NCBI GenBank assembly: GCA_035628915.1
Contig: DASPIW010000013.1
Location: 1 to 64,000 of the forward strand
DNA from: JARBUG01 sp035628915
GTDB taxonomy: Bacteria > Bacillota > Sulfobacillia > Symbiobacteriales > Symbiobacteriaceae
Direction of reading: 5' to 3'
Length of the DNA: 64,000 nt
In this document: in pieces, positions 42,095 through 50,225 of the stretch
How positions within the stretch are numbered: position 1 is the stretch's first letter
Layout of the letters: each line of letters starts with the position of its first letter
Translations under genes and position numbers: made by a program
Notes under the pieces: generated by a model
Databases searched by the model: none
What the model was told of the DNA's origin: nothing
The model's input: the letters and a program-made list of their open reading frames with translations, nothing else

Positions 42095-43000
42095 TCAGCG
42101 CGTCGGGAAGATGCGCAGTTTACCCTCCACGTACTTGAGGGCGTAGTTGGAGGCAGTCTGGCCCGTGCAGAAAATCTCGTAAACGCCCGGGGGCGTCCAT
42201 TTCATCGCCCCGACCCGAGTGCCGCACTTGAGGACGCCCGCAAGTACCGCCGGCCCCTGGCCCAGCTTCCAGCGGCCCACGTACTTCGCCGTAAACGGGG
42301 GATTCGCCTCGCCGAACCGGCGGGACTGGTCGTCCGCCTTGATGAGCATGGGTGCCGGAGTCACGGTGAGAGTACCATCTGCGTAATCGGCCACGTAATT
42401 GTCAGCAACAAGTCCATCGCAGGTAATCTCGTATATTCCTACATCACTGGCCGGGACCGCCGTCGTGGAGCAGGTGGGCAGGCTGTCCAACACGTGCTCG
42501 TCGTCAGATAACGCAAAGTTCTCAAGACGGTAGGCAAAAGCAGCCGGGTTTTCGTCGCCGTATTCGCGGGAAACGGCGGCGGGAATCACCCGCAGCGGGC
42601 GCCGCTCCACCACCACGGCCGCGGACCCCGTGCTCGGCTCGTAGACAGTGGAGCCAAAGTGGCCGTCAAACCGGGCCTGCACGCCGTCGTCGTAGGTCCC
42701 GGCGTTCAGCCTGCCCGGGCGCAGGCCGCTCAGTACCGCCTCGCCAGAAGCATTGGTCACGGCCGAATAGAACCGCCCGTTTACCAGAAAGTTGATCGCC
42801 TGGCCTGGTATGCCGGCGCCCGTGTCGGCATCCGTCAGGGAAGCCGCGACGGTTACGCTGTCGCCGTAAACGGCGTTGACCGGTTCAATGCTCAGCATGG
42901 TTGCCACCTGTCCGCCGGCCTCGCCGTGCCCCGGCTGCAGGAGGGCCAGTGCGGCGGCCACGGGCAGGGCGAGCCGGACCAGACTGAGTCGCTGCCCCAT
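42095..43000 (-). CDS. exported MBG-domain protein
   Basis: The 301-residue protein has an N-terminal hydrophobic signal (residues 8-25, with Ala-rich end). It then has an Ig-like domain (YGDSVTVAASLTDADTGAGIPGQAINFLVN) and two MBG-type modules, each opening with the REYGDENPAAF or RFGEANPPFTAKY motif and ending in YADGTLTVTP or YVEGKLRIFP. MBG domains are found on bacterial cell surface proteins. There is no LPXTG or SLH anchor, so it may be secreted. ATG 43000 follows AAAGGAGGAGG. Confidence 0.82.
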   Translation of the reverse strand: MGQRLSLVRLALPVAAALALLQPGHGEAGGQVATMLSIEPVNAVYGDSVTVAASLTDADTGAGIPGQAINFLVNGRFYSAVTNASGEAVLSGLRPGRLNAGTYDDGVQARFDGHFGSTVYEPSTGSAAVVVERRPLRVIPAAVSREYGDENPAAFAYRLENFALSDDEHVLDSLPTCSTTAVPASDVGIYEITCDGLVADNYVADYADGTLTVTPAPMLIKADDQSRRFGEANPPFTAKYVGRWKLGQGPAVLAGVLKCGTRVGAMKWTPPGVYEIFCTGQTASNYALKYVEGKLRIFPTR

Positions 43001-43113
43001 TACGGTGCCTCCTCCTTTCGCCCCTTTGCGTTTTCGCTGTGGGCGCACTTCCAGCATAGCACAAGTGCGGAGGTTTTTCCATATTGTGGCAGAAGGAACT
43101 CAGTCCCACCCGC

Positions 43114-43581
43114 TCATTGGTCTACGAGCGGGTCTTTCCACATGATAATCGCATCTTCCCCCGTATCGGAGTAGTACCCCTTGCGTACCGCACCGGGTTG
43201 GGTGATGTATCCGAGCTTGCGGTAGAGGTTCTGTGCCGGCGTATTGCGGGCCCGGACCTCCAGCGTGATCCGCAGGGCGCCCCGGGCGGCGGCCCGGGCC
43301 ATCAATTCACGCATCAACTGCTCGCCGATGCCCCTGCCGCGGTATTCTGGCAGCACAGCCACATTCGTCACGTGGGCATCTTCCCACACCACGTGCATGC
43401 CGCCGTGCCCGACCACCTTCGCCCCTTCCTTGGCCACCAGGTAGACGGTATAGGTCTGCATGATCTCATTGGCAAAGGCCTCCCGCGACCAGGGGGTCAG
43501 AAACGAGCTCCGTTCCACCTCCATGACGCCGTCCAAATCGGCCGGCGTCATGGGGAAGATGGCGATTTCCGGGCTTCCCAT
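43114..43581 (-). CDS. rimI: ribosomal protein S18-alanine N-acetyltransferase RimI
   Basis: The 155-residue GNAT protein carries the acetyl-CoA loop VTNVAVLPEYRGRGIGEQLMREL (about 71-93), the ERSSFLTPW motif and ARNTPAQNLYRKLGY, matching RimI. RimI acetylates the N-terminus of S18. It overlaps tsaB by 34 bases, forming the common tsaE-tsaB-rimI order of Firmicutes. Confidence 0.92.
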   Translation of the reverse strand: MGSPEIAIFPMTPADLDGVMEVERSSFLTPWSREAFANEIMQTYTVYLVAKEGAKVVGHGGMHVVWEDAHVTNVAVLPEYRGRGIGEQLMRELMARAAARGALRITLEVRARNTPAQNLYRKLGYITQPGAVRKGYYSDTGEDAIIMWKDPLVDQ

Positions 43582-44285
43582 AACGTTTCCGCCTCACTCT
43601 TGCGAAGATAGATCGGCATCAAGGCGTCCGGATCGAGCCCCTGCCCCCCGGACAGCACGGCGGCGCCCAGGACGGCCACGGCCCACGCCCGGGGCAGCAT
43701 GGCGCCCGCCGGCCCCAGGCGCACCGCCTCGCCCAGCCCCAGTTCGCCGGCGTACTTGGCCGCCACGTCGCCACAGACGGTCACGAACTGCCACGTGTGC
43801 CGCAACCCTTCCCGCAGGGTGCGAACGGCTTCGGCCAGGTGACTCACGTGCATGTGAGAGGGCGGCAGCACCTCCGCCCAGGTCGCCGGATCCTGCGATC
43901 CTGCGGCATACACGGCGGTAAAGACTTCGCCCCGCTTGGCGTCGAGCATGGGCACCACCAGCCCGATCTGGGCGCCCGTCCCGAAGGCCATCGCCTTCAA
44001 GGTGGAGACGCCGGCGCAGGGCTTACCCAGGGCGAACGCCAGCCCTTTCGCCGTCGCCAGCCCAATGCGCAGCCCGGTAAACGACCCGGGCCCTATGCCC
44101 ACGGCAATGCCGTCCAGGTCAGCCTTGGCGACGCCGCTGTCCTCAATCATCTGGGCGATGAGGGGCATCAGGCGCGTTGAATGCGCTCGGGGCACCTGCA
44201 GGGTTACTTCAGCGAGCACGTTGCCCTCGCTCACCACCGCGACCGTGCAGGCGCTGGTGGCCGTCTCAAGCGCTAAAATCCGCAT
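43548..44285 (-). CDS. tsaB: t6A-biosynthesis scaffold protein TsaB
   Basis: TsaB (245 residues) is a non-catalytic TsaD paralogue. It has the ASKHA N-terminus ILALETATSACTVAVV, the GIGPGSFTGLRIGLATAKGLAF motif (about 62-82) and a truncated second subdomain. It supports t6A synthesis with TsaD and TsaE. It overlaps tsaE by 20 bases upstream and rimI downstream, so the operon is tightly coupled. Confidence 0.95.
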   Translation of the reverse strand: MRILALETATSACTVAVVSEGNVLAEVTLQVPRAHSTRLMPLIAQMIEDSGVAKADLDGIAVGIGPGSFTGLRIGLATAKGLAFALGKPCAGVSTLKAMAFGTGAQIGLVVPMLDAKRGEVFTAVYAAGSQDPATWAEVLPPSHMHVSHLAEAVRTLREGLRHTWQFVTVCGDVAAKYAGELGLGEAVRLGPAGAMLPRAWAVAVLGAAVLSGGQGLDPDALMPIYLRKSEAETLWEARKSPSSP

Positions 44286-44736
44286 GGCTCAATTCCTCCA
44301 AGAGTCCCGCATAACGATCGGCGCCCCGGAACGCGATGACGCGGTCGTCATCTCCGTCTCCATACTGCAAATCGACCCGCAGATGATCATCCGGCCAGAG
44401 CGGTTCGATGCGGTCGGCCCATTCGACGAGGTTGACGCCATCCCCGTAGAAATACTCCTCGTAGCCAAGGTCTTCGAGATCATCCGGGCTGCACAGCCGG
44501 TAAACGTCCCAGTGGTAAACGGGCAGCCGGCCCTGGTACTCCCAGAGCAGCGTGAACGTCGGGCTGCCGCCCGTCCGCTCCACGCCCAGCCCTTCCAAAA
44601 TGCCGCCGGACAGATGCGTCTTGCCCGCGCCGAGGTCTCCCACCAGCGCGAGAAAATCGCCGGGCTGCAGCCGCTCCCCAAGCCAGCGGCCCAGGTGCCG
44701 GGTCTCTTCCGGGCTGTGCGACAGATAAGTAAACAT
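44266..44736 (-). CDS. tsaE: t6A-biosynthesis ATPase TsaE
   Basis: TsaE (156 residues) is the ATPase that resets the TsaBD complex. The P-loop GDLGAGKTHLSGGI (about 34-47), the SPTFTLLWEY motif and HWDVYRL (near 75) are typical. The end DFSA is not the usual. Its ATG at 44736 lacks close downstream competitors. It is the first gene of the tsaE-tsaB-rimI operon. Confidence 0.94.
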   Translation of the reverse strand: MFTYLSHSPEETRHLGRWLGERLQPGDFLALVGDLGAGKTHLSGGILEGLGVERTGGSPTFTLLWEYQGRLPVYHWDVYRLCSPDDLEDLGYEEYFYGDGVNLVEWADRIEPLWPDDHLRVDLQYGDGDDDRVIAFRGADRYAGLLEELSHADFSA

Positions 44737-44757
44737 GGCTTGCCCCTCCTGAAGAAA

Positions 44758-44790
44758 GGGAAATGGAGCAGCCGGAGCTGCCCCATTCCC
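44758..44790 (-). terminator. intrinsic terminator after fabI
   Basis: GGGAAATGGAGCAGC pairs with GCTGCCCCATTCCC around CGGA; TTTCTTC follows on the minus strand. Confidence 0.8.
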
Positions 44791-44801
44791 GGCCGGAACT
44801 A

Positions 44802-45590
44802 TTATACACCACGAATGTTAAAGCCGTTGTCAGCGTAGATGGTCTCGCCGGTGATGCAGCGCGACAGGCCGGAAGCGAGGAAGAGACCGACATCGCCCAC
44901 TTCTTCGATCGTCACGTTGCGATGAAGGGGCGACCGCTCCTCGACGATGTCCCGCAGCTTGGCGACGCCCTTGACGGCGCTGGCTGCCAGGGTCTTGATT
45001 GGGCCGGCCGAAATAGCGTTGACCCGGATGTTCTTTTCGCCCAGTTCAGCCGCGAGATACCGGACGTTGCACTCCAGCGCAGCCTTGGCTGGCGCCATGA
45101 TGTTGTACTTGTCCACCACCCGCTCTGCCGCCAGGTACGAAAGCGTCATGATGGAGCCGCCCCCCGCCGCTTCCATGAGCGGCTTGGCGTGCCGGGCGCA
45201 GGCGATCAGCGACCAGGCGGAGATCTCCATAGCGATCCGATAGCCTTCGCGCGGGATGTTCACGAAGTCGTTCTGAATATCTTCCGTGCGGGCGTAGGCG
45301 AGCGAATGGGCCAGCACATCAAGCTTGCCCCACTTTTCGCCCAGCGCTGCGAAGCACTGCTCGATGCTCTCGTCGGAGCTGACGTCGCAGGGAATCAGGG
45401 GCATATTCTCGTGACCGTCGAGCGTCTGAACGAGCTCCACCACGTTCTCCTTGAGTCGGTCGTTCTGATACGTAAAAGCCAGCTCGGCGCCTTCCCGGTG
45501 TAGTGCCTGCGCAATTCCCCAGGCAATGGACCGCTTATTGGCGATTCCCATAACCAGGCACTTCTTGCCGCTCATCAGTCCCATGCTCAA
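44802..45590 (-). CDS. fabI: enoyl-[acyl-carrier-protein] reductase FabI
   Basis: FabI reduces enoyl-ACP with NADH in fatty acid elongation and is the triclosan-type target. The 262-residue SDR shows the FabI-specific cofactor motif GIANKRSIAWGIAQ, SLAYA, the catalytic pair in LSYLAAERVVDKYNIMAPAK (YxxxxxxK spacing) and ISAGPIKTLAAS. A TTG start at 45590 has AAGGGGAG five bases upstream; ATG 45584 also fits. Just upstream lies a FapR-like operator. Confidence 0.95.
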   Translation of the reverse strand: MSMGLMSGKKCLVMGIANKRSIAWGIAQALHREGAELAFTYQNDRLKENVVELVQTLDGHENMPLIPCDVSSDESIEQCFAALGEKWGKLDVLAHSLAYARTEDIQNDFVNIPREGYRIAMEISAWSLIACARHAKPLMEAAGGGSIMTLSYLAAERVVDKYNIMAPAKAALECNVRYLAAELGEKNIRVNAISAGPIKTLAASAVKGVAKLRDIVEERSPLHRNVTIEEVGDVGLFLASGLSRCITGETIYADNGFNIRGV

Positions 45591-45616
45591 TCGTTCTCCC
45601 CTTCTGGACAGATCCT

Positions 45617-45633
45617 TTATTACCAGGTATTAA
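45617..45633 (-). promoter_or_regulatory. candidate FapR operator upstream of fabI
   Basis: Minus-strand sequence TTAATACCTGGTAATAA is nearly palindromic, with TACC-N-GGTA core, and is close to the TTAGTACCTxxTACTAA pattern recalled for FapR sites of Bacillus. It is 27 bases upstream of the fabI start. FapR senses malonyl-CoA and controls fatty-acid genes including fabI. Confidence 0.5.
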
Positions 45634-45726
45634 TCGCAGGTTATTCGATCTGCCCGGTAGCCATCCCTGCTTATACTGGAAACTTATCTCCCATCATAAC
45701 GGACACCGGGCCTGCGCGCAAATAAA

Positions 45727-45753
45727 GAAAGCGGGCCGAAGCGGCCCGCTTTC
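45727..45753 (-). terminator. intrinsic terminator after the chemoreceptor gene
   Basis: GAAAGCGGGCC and GGCCCGCTTTC pair perfectly around a five-base loop; CTTTATTT follows on the minus strand. Confidence 0.88.
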
Positions 45754-45755
45754 GC

Positions 45756-47639
45756 CTACAGCCTAAATCGGTCGACCTGTGCACGCAACTGCTCGGCGAC
45801 TGCGACAAGCTCCCTGGCCGCCGTCGCAACGGTTTCCGTCGTTGCTGAGAGCTCCTCCACGCTGGCCGTCACTTCTTGCGCTGTGGCAGCCGTTTCCTGC
45901 GCAACTTCAGCTATGGAGCGGATGGCGTCCTGCACCTGTACCGAACTGGCGGCCATCTCTTCAGTCGTGGCCGTATTCTCTTCCACGACGGCTGCGATAT
46001 GGTCCGCCGCCCGGACCGAAGCGCTGCTTGATTCCGACACTGAATCGGCCGCCTTCTGCAGCTCCTCGATGTCGCGGACGGTCGCCCGCACCGTTTCGAC
46101 GATCTGCCGCAAGGCCTTGCCGGCGTCGTCCGCCAGGGCGCCGGACGCCCTGGCTTCCGCACTGCCTTCCCGCATCGCCGCGGCCACAGAAACCGTCCTG
46201 CCCTCGACACTGTGAATCAAGTCAGCGATCTCCTTGGCAGACTTGCCGGACCGCTCGGCCAGCTTGCGCACCTCGTCCGCCACGACTGCGAAGCCGCGGC
46301 CGGCTTCGCCGGCACGGGCCGCCTCAATCGCTGCGTTCAGCGACAGCAGGTTGGTCTGCTCGGCAATCTCCTCAATCAGCGCAACAGCCTGGCGGATCAG
46401 CCTGGATTCGTTCTCCAGCGCCACGGCCGCTTCGGCAGTGCGCTCGACCCGCTCCTGCAGCATCTGCATGCTCTGAACGGCTTTCTCCACCACGGTAATG
46501 CCGCTCTCTGCAGCGGATTGCGCCTGCTCGGCCCCGGCAGCCAGGCTCGCGACGCTGCGGGCCATCTCCTGCACGGCCTGACCGGACTCCGCCGTCAGGC
46601 GGCTGGACTCACCCATGTGGGTCGCCTGCTCCTGTGCGCCGCGGGCCACCTGTTCGATGGCCGCTTGCAGCTGAGCGATAACCTCCACGGTCTGTTGCAC
46701 GGCAGCGTTCTGTCCGTCGGCGCCCGCCGCCACGCGGCCGATTGAGTCGTTCAGCTGACTGGCCGATTGATTGACCTGGCTCAGATTGTCCAGCGTCGAT
46801 TTCGCCGCATCAGAGACGGTGATACCGGAACGAGTCACCGCCACCAGCAGCTCCCGCATGTTGTGGGACATGCGCGCCACGCTGTTGTGCAGTTGGCCAA
46901 TCTCGTCGCGCCGGCCCGCCGGCTCTATGACCCGGCGCAGGTCGCCGGCCCCCAGTGCCTCGGCCAGGCCCGTCAGTTCTCTGACGGGACCAAGCAGCGA
47001 CTTTCTGACCGACCGGGCCAGGAGGAGCAGTACCGCTGCACCGACCAGCAGTAAGGTGATGCCTGCATATAGGCTGTAGGTCGCGAGCTGGTTGAGCGAC
47101 GCTTCGGCGCTGTCCACACCGGCCTGCGCGTTGGCGGTCATGCGCTTCAGGATGCCTTCCAGGCTGGCCATCTTTACGTCGATATCGCCGTAGATTCGGC
47201 CAAAAAGGCCACCGGAGCCCTCCTTGTCGATCGCCGCCCACAGTTCATCCCGATACTTCTGGTACTCCGTCCAGAGCGCGACGGCCTGTACATGCGACTC
47301 CTTCTCCGTCCCCGTAAAGCCGGCACCGTCCAGGACCGCCATCTGCTGTTCAAATGCCTGTTCGTGCAACTTCGTCTCCTGCCTGCGGGAGCCGACGCTC
47401 ATGTTCGCCCCTTCCTCGCGCATGGTAGCGTACGCTTTAGCAAGGGCCAGCACCGAAGCGCGCATATCTCCCAGCGCCTGGGCCGGGCGAAGCTTCTGGC
47501 GAATGAGAACCTGGGCCTGCTGGTTGAGTGACCGTGTGGAGTAAACACCGCCGCCACCGAATGCAAGCAGGAGGACAACGGCCGTTCCACTAATCAGGGA
47601 CAGTTTGACACCAAGCGGAGCGTTGTGAATGCTACGCAC
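45756..47639 (-). CDS. methyl-accepting chemotaxis protein
   Basis: The 627-residue receptor has an N-terminal TM helix (about 12-33), a periplasmic-type four-helix bundle sensor (about 34-190), TM2 (about 192-212), a HAMP domain (to about 265) and a long cytoplasmic coiled coil. The signalling tip contains LLSLNAAIEAARAGEAGRGFAVVADEVRKLAERS (given in parts: EAARAGEAGRGF). Ala-rich heptads with EE/QE sites provide methylation positions. Start is GTG 47639, seven bases after AGGAGG. The ligand is unknown. Confidence 0.93.
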   Translation of the reverse strand: MRSIHNAPLGVKLSLISGTAVVLLLAFGGGGVYSTRSLNQQAQVLIRQKLRPAQALGDMRASVLALAKAYATMREEGANMSVGSRRQETKLHEQAFEQQMAVLDGAGFTGTEKESHVQAVALWTEYQKYRDELWAAIDKEGSGGLFGRIYGDIDVKMASLEGILKRMTANAQAGVDSAEASLNQLATYSLYAGITLLLVGAAVLLLLARSVRKSLLGPVRELTGLAEALGAGDLRRVIEPAGRRDEIGQLHNSVARMSHNMRELLVAVTRSGITVSDAAKSTLDNLSQVNQSASQLNDSIGRVAAGADGQNAAVQQTVEVIAQLQAAIEQVARGAQEQATHMGESSRLTAESGQAVQEMARSVASLAAGAEQAQSAAESGITVVEKAVQSMQMLQERVERTAEAAVALENESRLIRQAVALIEEIAEQTNLLSLNAAIEAARAGEAGRGFAVVADEVRKLAERSGKSAKEIADLIHSVEGRTVSVAAAMREGSAEARASGALADDAGKALRQIVETVRATVRDIEELQKAADSVSESSSASVRAADHIAAVVEENTATTEEMAASSVQVQDAIRSIAEVAQETAATAQEVTASVEELSATTETVATAARELVAVAEQLRAQVDRFRL

Positions 47640-47964
47640 GATGAGGCCTCCTAGGCGGGAACTTTACGACTACTTTACATTACGCTCCTAAAGTGAGATT
47701 TCCCTTCCAAGAATCGTATCGCCTCTGGTTGCAGCGCAGCTAGAAAATCGAAAAGAGCGGTGGCCTGTCAGCCGTCCCCCATCAGTTCGTACTGGTCCGG
47801 AGCCGTGGGGTCATCCGTGGCCAGCGGCTCGGCGACTACGTACCCAGGGGGCGGACGGAGTCAGGAAGGGACGGGACGCTACCTTTTCGGTTCCGGGTGG
47901 CCACCTGCGGGGGAACCGACGACCACCGGCTCTTCGTCTGATAGGAAGAACACGGAGGGGGCGG
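47640..47964. other. divergent intergenic region, no supported gene
   Basis: The region holds the promoters of the chemoreceptor gene and of the plus-strand lipoprotein gene. One plus-strand frame overlaps it but lacks a ribosome site. I see no clear sigma-D-type promoter, although GGCGATAC upstream of the receptor gene is a partial match. Confidence 0.4.
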
Positions 47965-48807
47965 TTGCCCGTGCGGCAGAGTGTGGCCCTCGGTCTCGTG
48001 GCGTTCTTGCTGGCAGGTTGCACGGTAGTGGTCCTCTTAGTCGGCTGCAGATCGGCTCGGACATCGAAGGAGGTAGACCCCCATGAGCAGCGTCTGTCAC
48101 CGACTTCCACCGCTACACCCTCGGCTTCTGGGACTGTCACCGGCTCTGCTCAGACCAATCCAGAGGATGTCGCAGCACTTCGAGCCGAAATCCAACGACT
48201 GGAGCAGCGCTTGGACCAGCTAGAACCGCCAACCCCGATTCGGGTCGAGGCACCCCCTATAGATGTTAAGGTGCGGGCAATGTTGGCCCCGGACCATGTG
48301 CGGGAAGTGCTTGCCACTGGCAGGGAGTTGCCATATGGGCTGGTGGCGGTCAGCCAGACGTGGCAACCGCCGCAGTACTCGCCTGCTTGGCACAGCACCT
48401 CTTATGACCGGTTTGCCTCAGTCCAGACCATTGCTGAGGCCGCCCGCCACCGGTTTTTCGTCCAGACCGTATTTCAGGGCAGCCTCGCGACCGCCGATGA
48501 GTCCCTCATCGGCGTGGACCTGGCCGATCTGCATGCGCAGCCCTGCGGAAAGACACACGCGTACCCGTGTGGCTTTCCAGACGAAAGTCTCGGGTCCTGG
48601 GAGGTCTACGTACTGAAAGCGCATGTGGAGTCGGTTCGCCAACAAGGATCCCTCGTGGTATTCAAGGTGCAACCGCAGCTGGAAGGACTAGAAATCATCT
48701 GGCTGGATAAGTCCATTTTGGTGCCCGCTCTGGGCGAACAGCAAAGCGTCTGGGCAGCGTTGGCAACCAGCGCAGGCGAGGTGTGGGACGTAAGGCAGGT
48801 TCGGTGA
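47965..48807 (+). CDS. putative lipoprotein, unknown family
   Basis: The 280-residue product has a hydrophobic signal with a lipobox-like LAGC (residues 16-19) followed by a second hydrophobic stretch LLVGC. The mature part is Ser/Thr/Pro-rich at first, then contains a short coiled coil (ALRAEIQRLEQRLDQLEPP) and a globular domain with no recognised family. The start is TTG 47965 after GGAGGGG; GTG 47971 would also fit. It starts a co-directional set of small exported or membrane genes. Confidence 0.6.
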   Translation: MPVRQSVALGLVAFLLAGCTVVVLLVGCRSARTSKEVDPHEQRLSPTSTATPSASGTVTGSAQTNPEDVAALRAEIQRLEQRLDQLEPPTPIRVEAPPIDVKVRAMLAPDHVREVLATGRELPYGLVAVSQTWQPPQYSPAWHSTSYDRFASVQTIAEAARHRFFVQTVFQGSLATADESLIGVDLADLHAQPCGKTHAYPCGFPDESLGSWEVYVLKAHVESVRQQGSLVVFKVQPQLEGLEIIWLDKSILVPALGEQQSVWAALATSAGEVWDVRQVR

Positions 48808-48900
48808 AGCACAAAAGAATCGCAGGCACAATCGACTGCCGAACCCGATGGGCTACTCAGGCTGCGCAGGCGCCTGCCATTCACGGAAGAAGGTGCGTAC

Positions 48901-49374
48901 ATGAAGCGAGCCCTTATGATGGTCGTCCTGACACTCGCTTTCACACTCGTGATGGGTTGCACCCCAAAAAAGGACGGACTGGGCGCCGAGGTCCCTGAGG
49001 GTGAAGCCCTGCGCATGGCTCGGGAGGGATCGCCCCTGGTCGAGGTTGACAGTACTGAGACTTATACCGCCCCGCCCACGGTGCACGTGGTACGTGGAAG
49101 AGATAAAGATGGTCGAGAAGTAATCGTGTGGGTTTACACCACGGTCATCCGATACGCGTATGCCGATCAGTTAATCTCCCCTCAGACAGCACGGGACGTC
49201 GCTCAAGAAGCAGGCTTTTCCGTTGAGGCTGTCCGCAAAACCAGTCTTCAGGTGTTCCAAGGCCACCTTGACGACCGAGCTAATCCAGTTTTCTGGCGAC
49301 TCGAGACGAACGCGGGCTGGATATGGGTCGATGCAGAGACAGAGAGAGTATTGAGGCGACTCGATGCCCAGTGA
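48901..49374 (+). CDS. PepSY-like lipoprotein
   Basis: The 157-residue lipoprotein has a signal peptide with lipobox VMGC (residues 17-20). The C-terminal half has the helix-strand pattern SPQTARDVAQEAGFSVEAVRK and a final WIWVDAETERVLRRL that resembles PepSY/DUF5590 domains, which can inhibit peptidases. It is 93 bases after the previous gene and starts with an ATG close to GGAAGAAGG. Confidence 0.65.
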   Translation: MKRALMMVVLTLAFTLVMGCTPKKDGLGAEVPEGEALRMAREGSPLVEVDSTETYTAPPTVHVVRGRDKDGREVIVWVYTTVIRYAYADQLISPQTARDVAQEAGFSVEAVRKTSLQVFQGHLDDRANPVFWRLETNAGWIWVDAETERVLRRLDAQ

Positions 49375-49479
49375 GGGAAGCTGCTTCTCTGTCCGTGCTC
49401 ACGGCCGACCTGGCGATGGAGCCCTTCAGCTTCCGGATTCGTCCTACAGTCAACACGGGAAACGTGGGAGGGCAGATCC

Positions 49480-49997
49480 ATGAGCGCCAGCCCTGCTCGC
49501 CACACACTGGTGAGTGCCTTGAAACCTGAGCAAGGGCGGAAACTGCTGGGGACGTTCAAGAACGGCATGCGTCTGCTCGCATTGACGGTGATCTTGCACG
49601 TATTGTCCAGCCTGTATAACGGCCTGTTCTGGATGCTTCCGCCGCTGTTCTATCTGGGAATCGGCTGGGCACTGGTCTACTGTGGTCTATGCCTTTGGTT
49701 TGGATATCGGACGACCTGGGCTTCTGGCACGGACTGCTCTGCGGCATCGTGGGAGCCCCTCCCGGGATCCTGCTGGTGACGCTCTCTCTCCTGACCCTTG
49801 CGACAACCGGCATGCGAGAAGGCGGCCCCCTGTGGGTGATGGTGCCGTGGTCGGGTCCGTTTCTGGCGTTGGCAGCTTCACTGCCGCACTCCTGGTTTGA
49901 GCAGTGGATGGTGCATGGTTCCGTCCCCCTGGTGGTCCTGCTGACCGGCCTGGGCAGTTGGCTGGGGTCCGCAACTGCAAAAGCTCGGCCGAGCTAA
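49480..49997 (+). pseudogene. frameshifted small membrane protein gene
   Basis: A strong ribosome site (GGGAGGGCAGATCC) precedes ATG 49480. The first frame encodes two TM helices (to about residue 75, LFYLGIGWALVYCGLCLWF), then runs into non-hydrophobic sequence. From about 49690 the frame two bases over continues with two further TM helices (GLLCGIVGAPPGILLVTLSLL and PLVVLLTGLGSWLG) to a stop at 49997. A single frameshift near 49690-49730 would restore about 172 residues and four TMs. Sequencing error or two overlapping genes are alternatives. Confidence 0.5.
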
Positions 49998-50000
49998 GGC

Positions 50001-50045
50001 AAGACAGCCTGCGTGAGCTAATGAATGGCTCATGCAGGCTGTCTT
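50001..50045 (+). terminator. long intrinsic terminator-like hairpin
   Basis: AAGACAGCCTGCGTGAGC and GCTCATGCAGGCTGTCTT form an 18-bp stem (one mismatch) around nine bases, directly after the frameshifted membrane gene. The U-tract is short. Confidence 0.8.
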
Positions 50046-50225
50046 CGTGCCTGGCGCCCGCAGCCCGGCCCGATCGTGGTCAAAGCGGCCCCACCAGATG
50101 CAGGTCCGGTCAACGGGCGAGAACGCTGTGCGTTGGTCATTTGTTGCGGTCGATAGAGAGGATTTCTCCCAGTGAAGATCCCATTCGAGCCCTGGGAGCG
50201 CCGTGTGCTAAGGCCCTAGCTCATC

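Noticed and set aside
45779..46498. 239-codon plus-strand frame
   Set aside because: Antisense to the chemoreceptor; Arg/Pro-rich composition of a shadow.
47640..47720. Sigma-D-type flagellar promoter for the chemoreceptor
   Set aside because: The partial GGCGATAC match has no TAAA element at the right distance.
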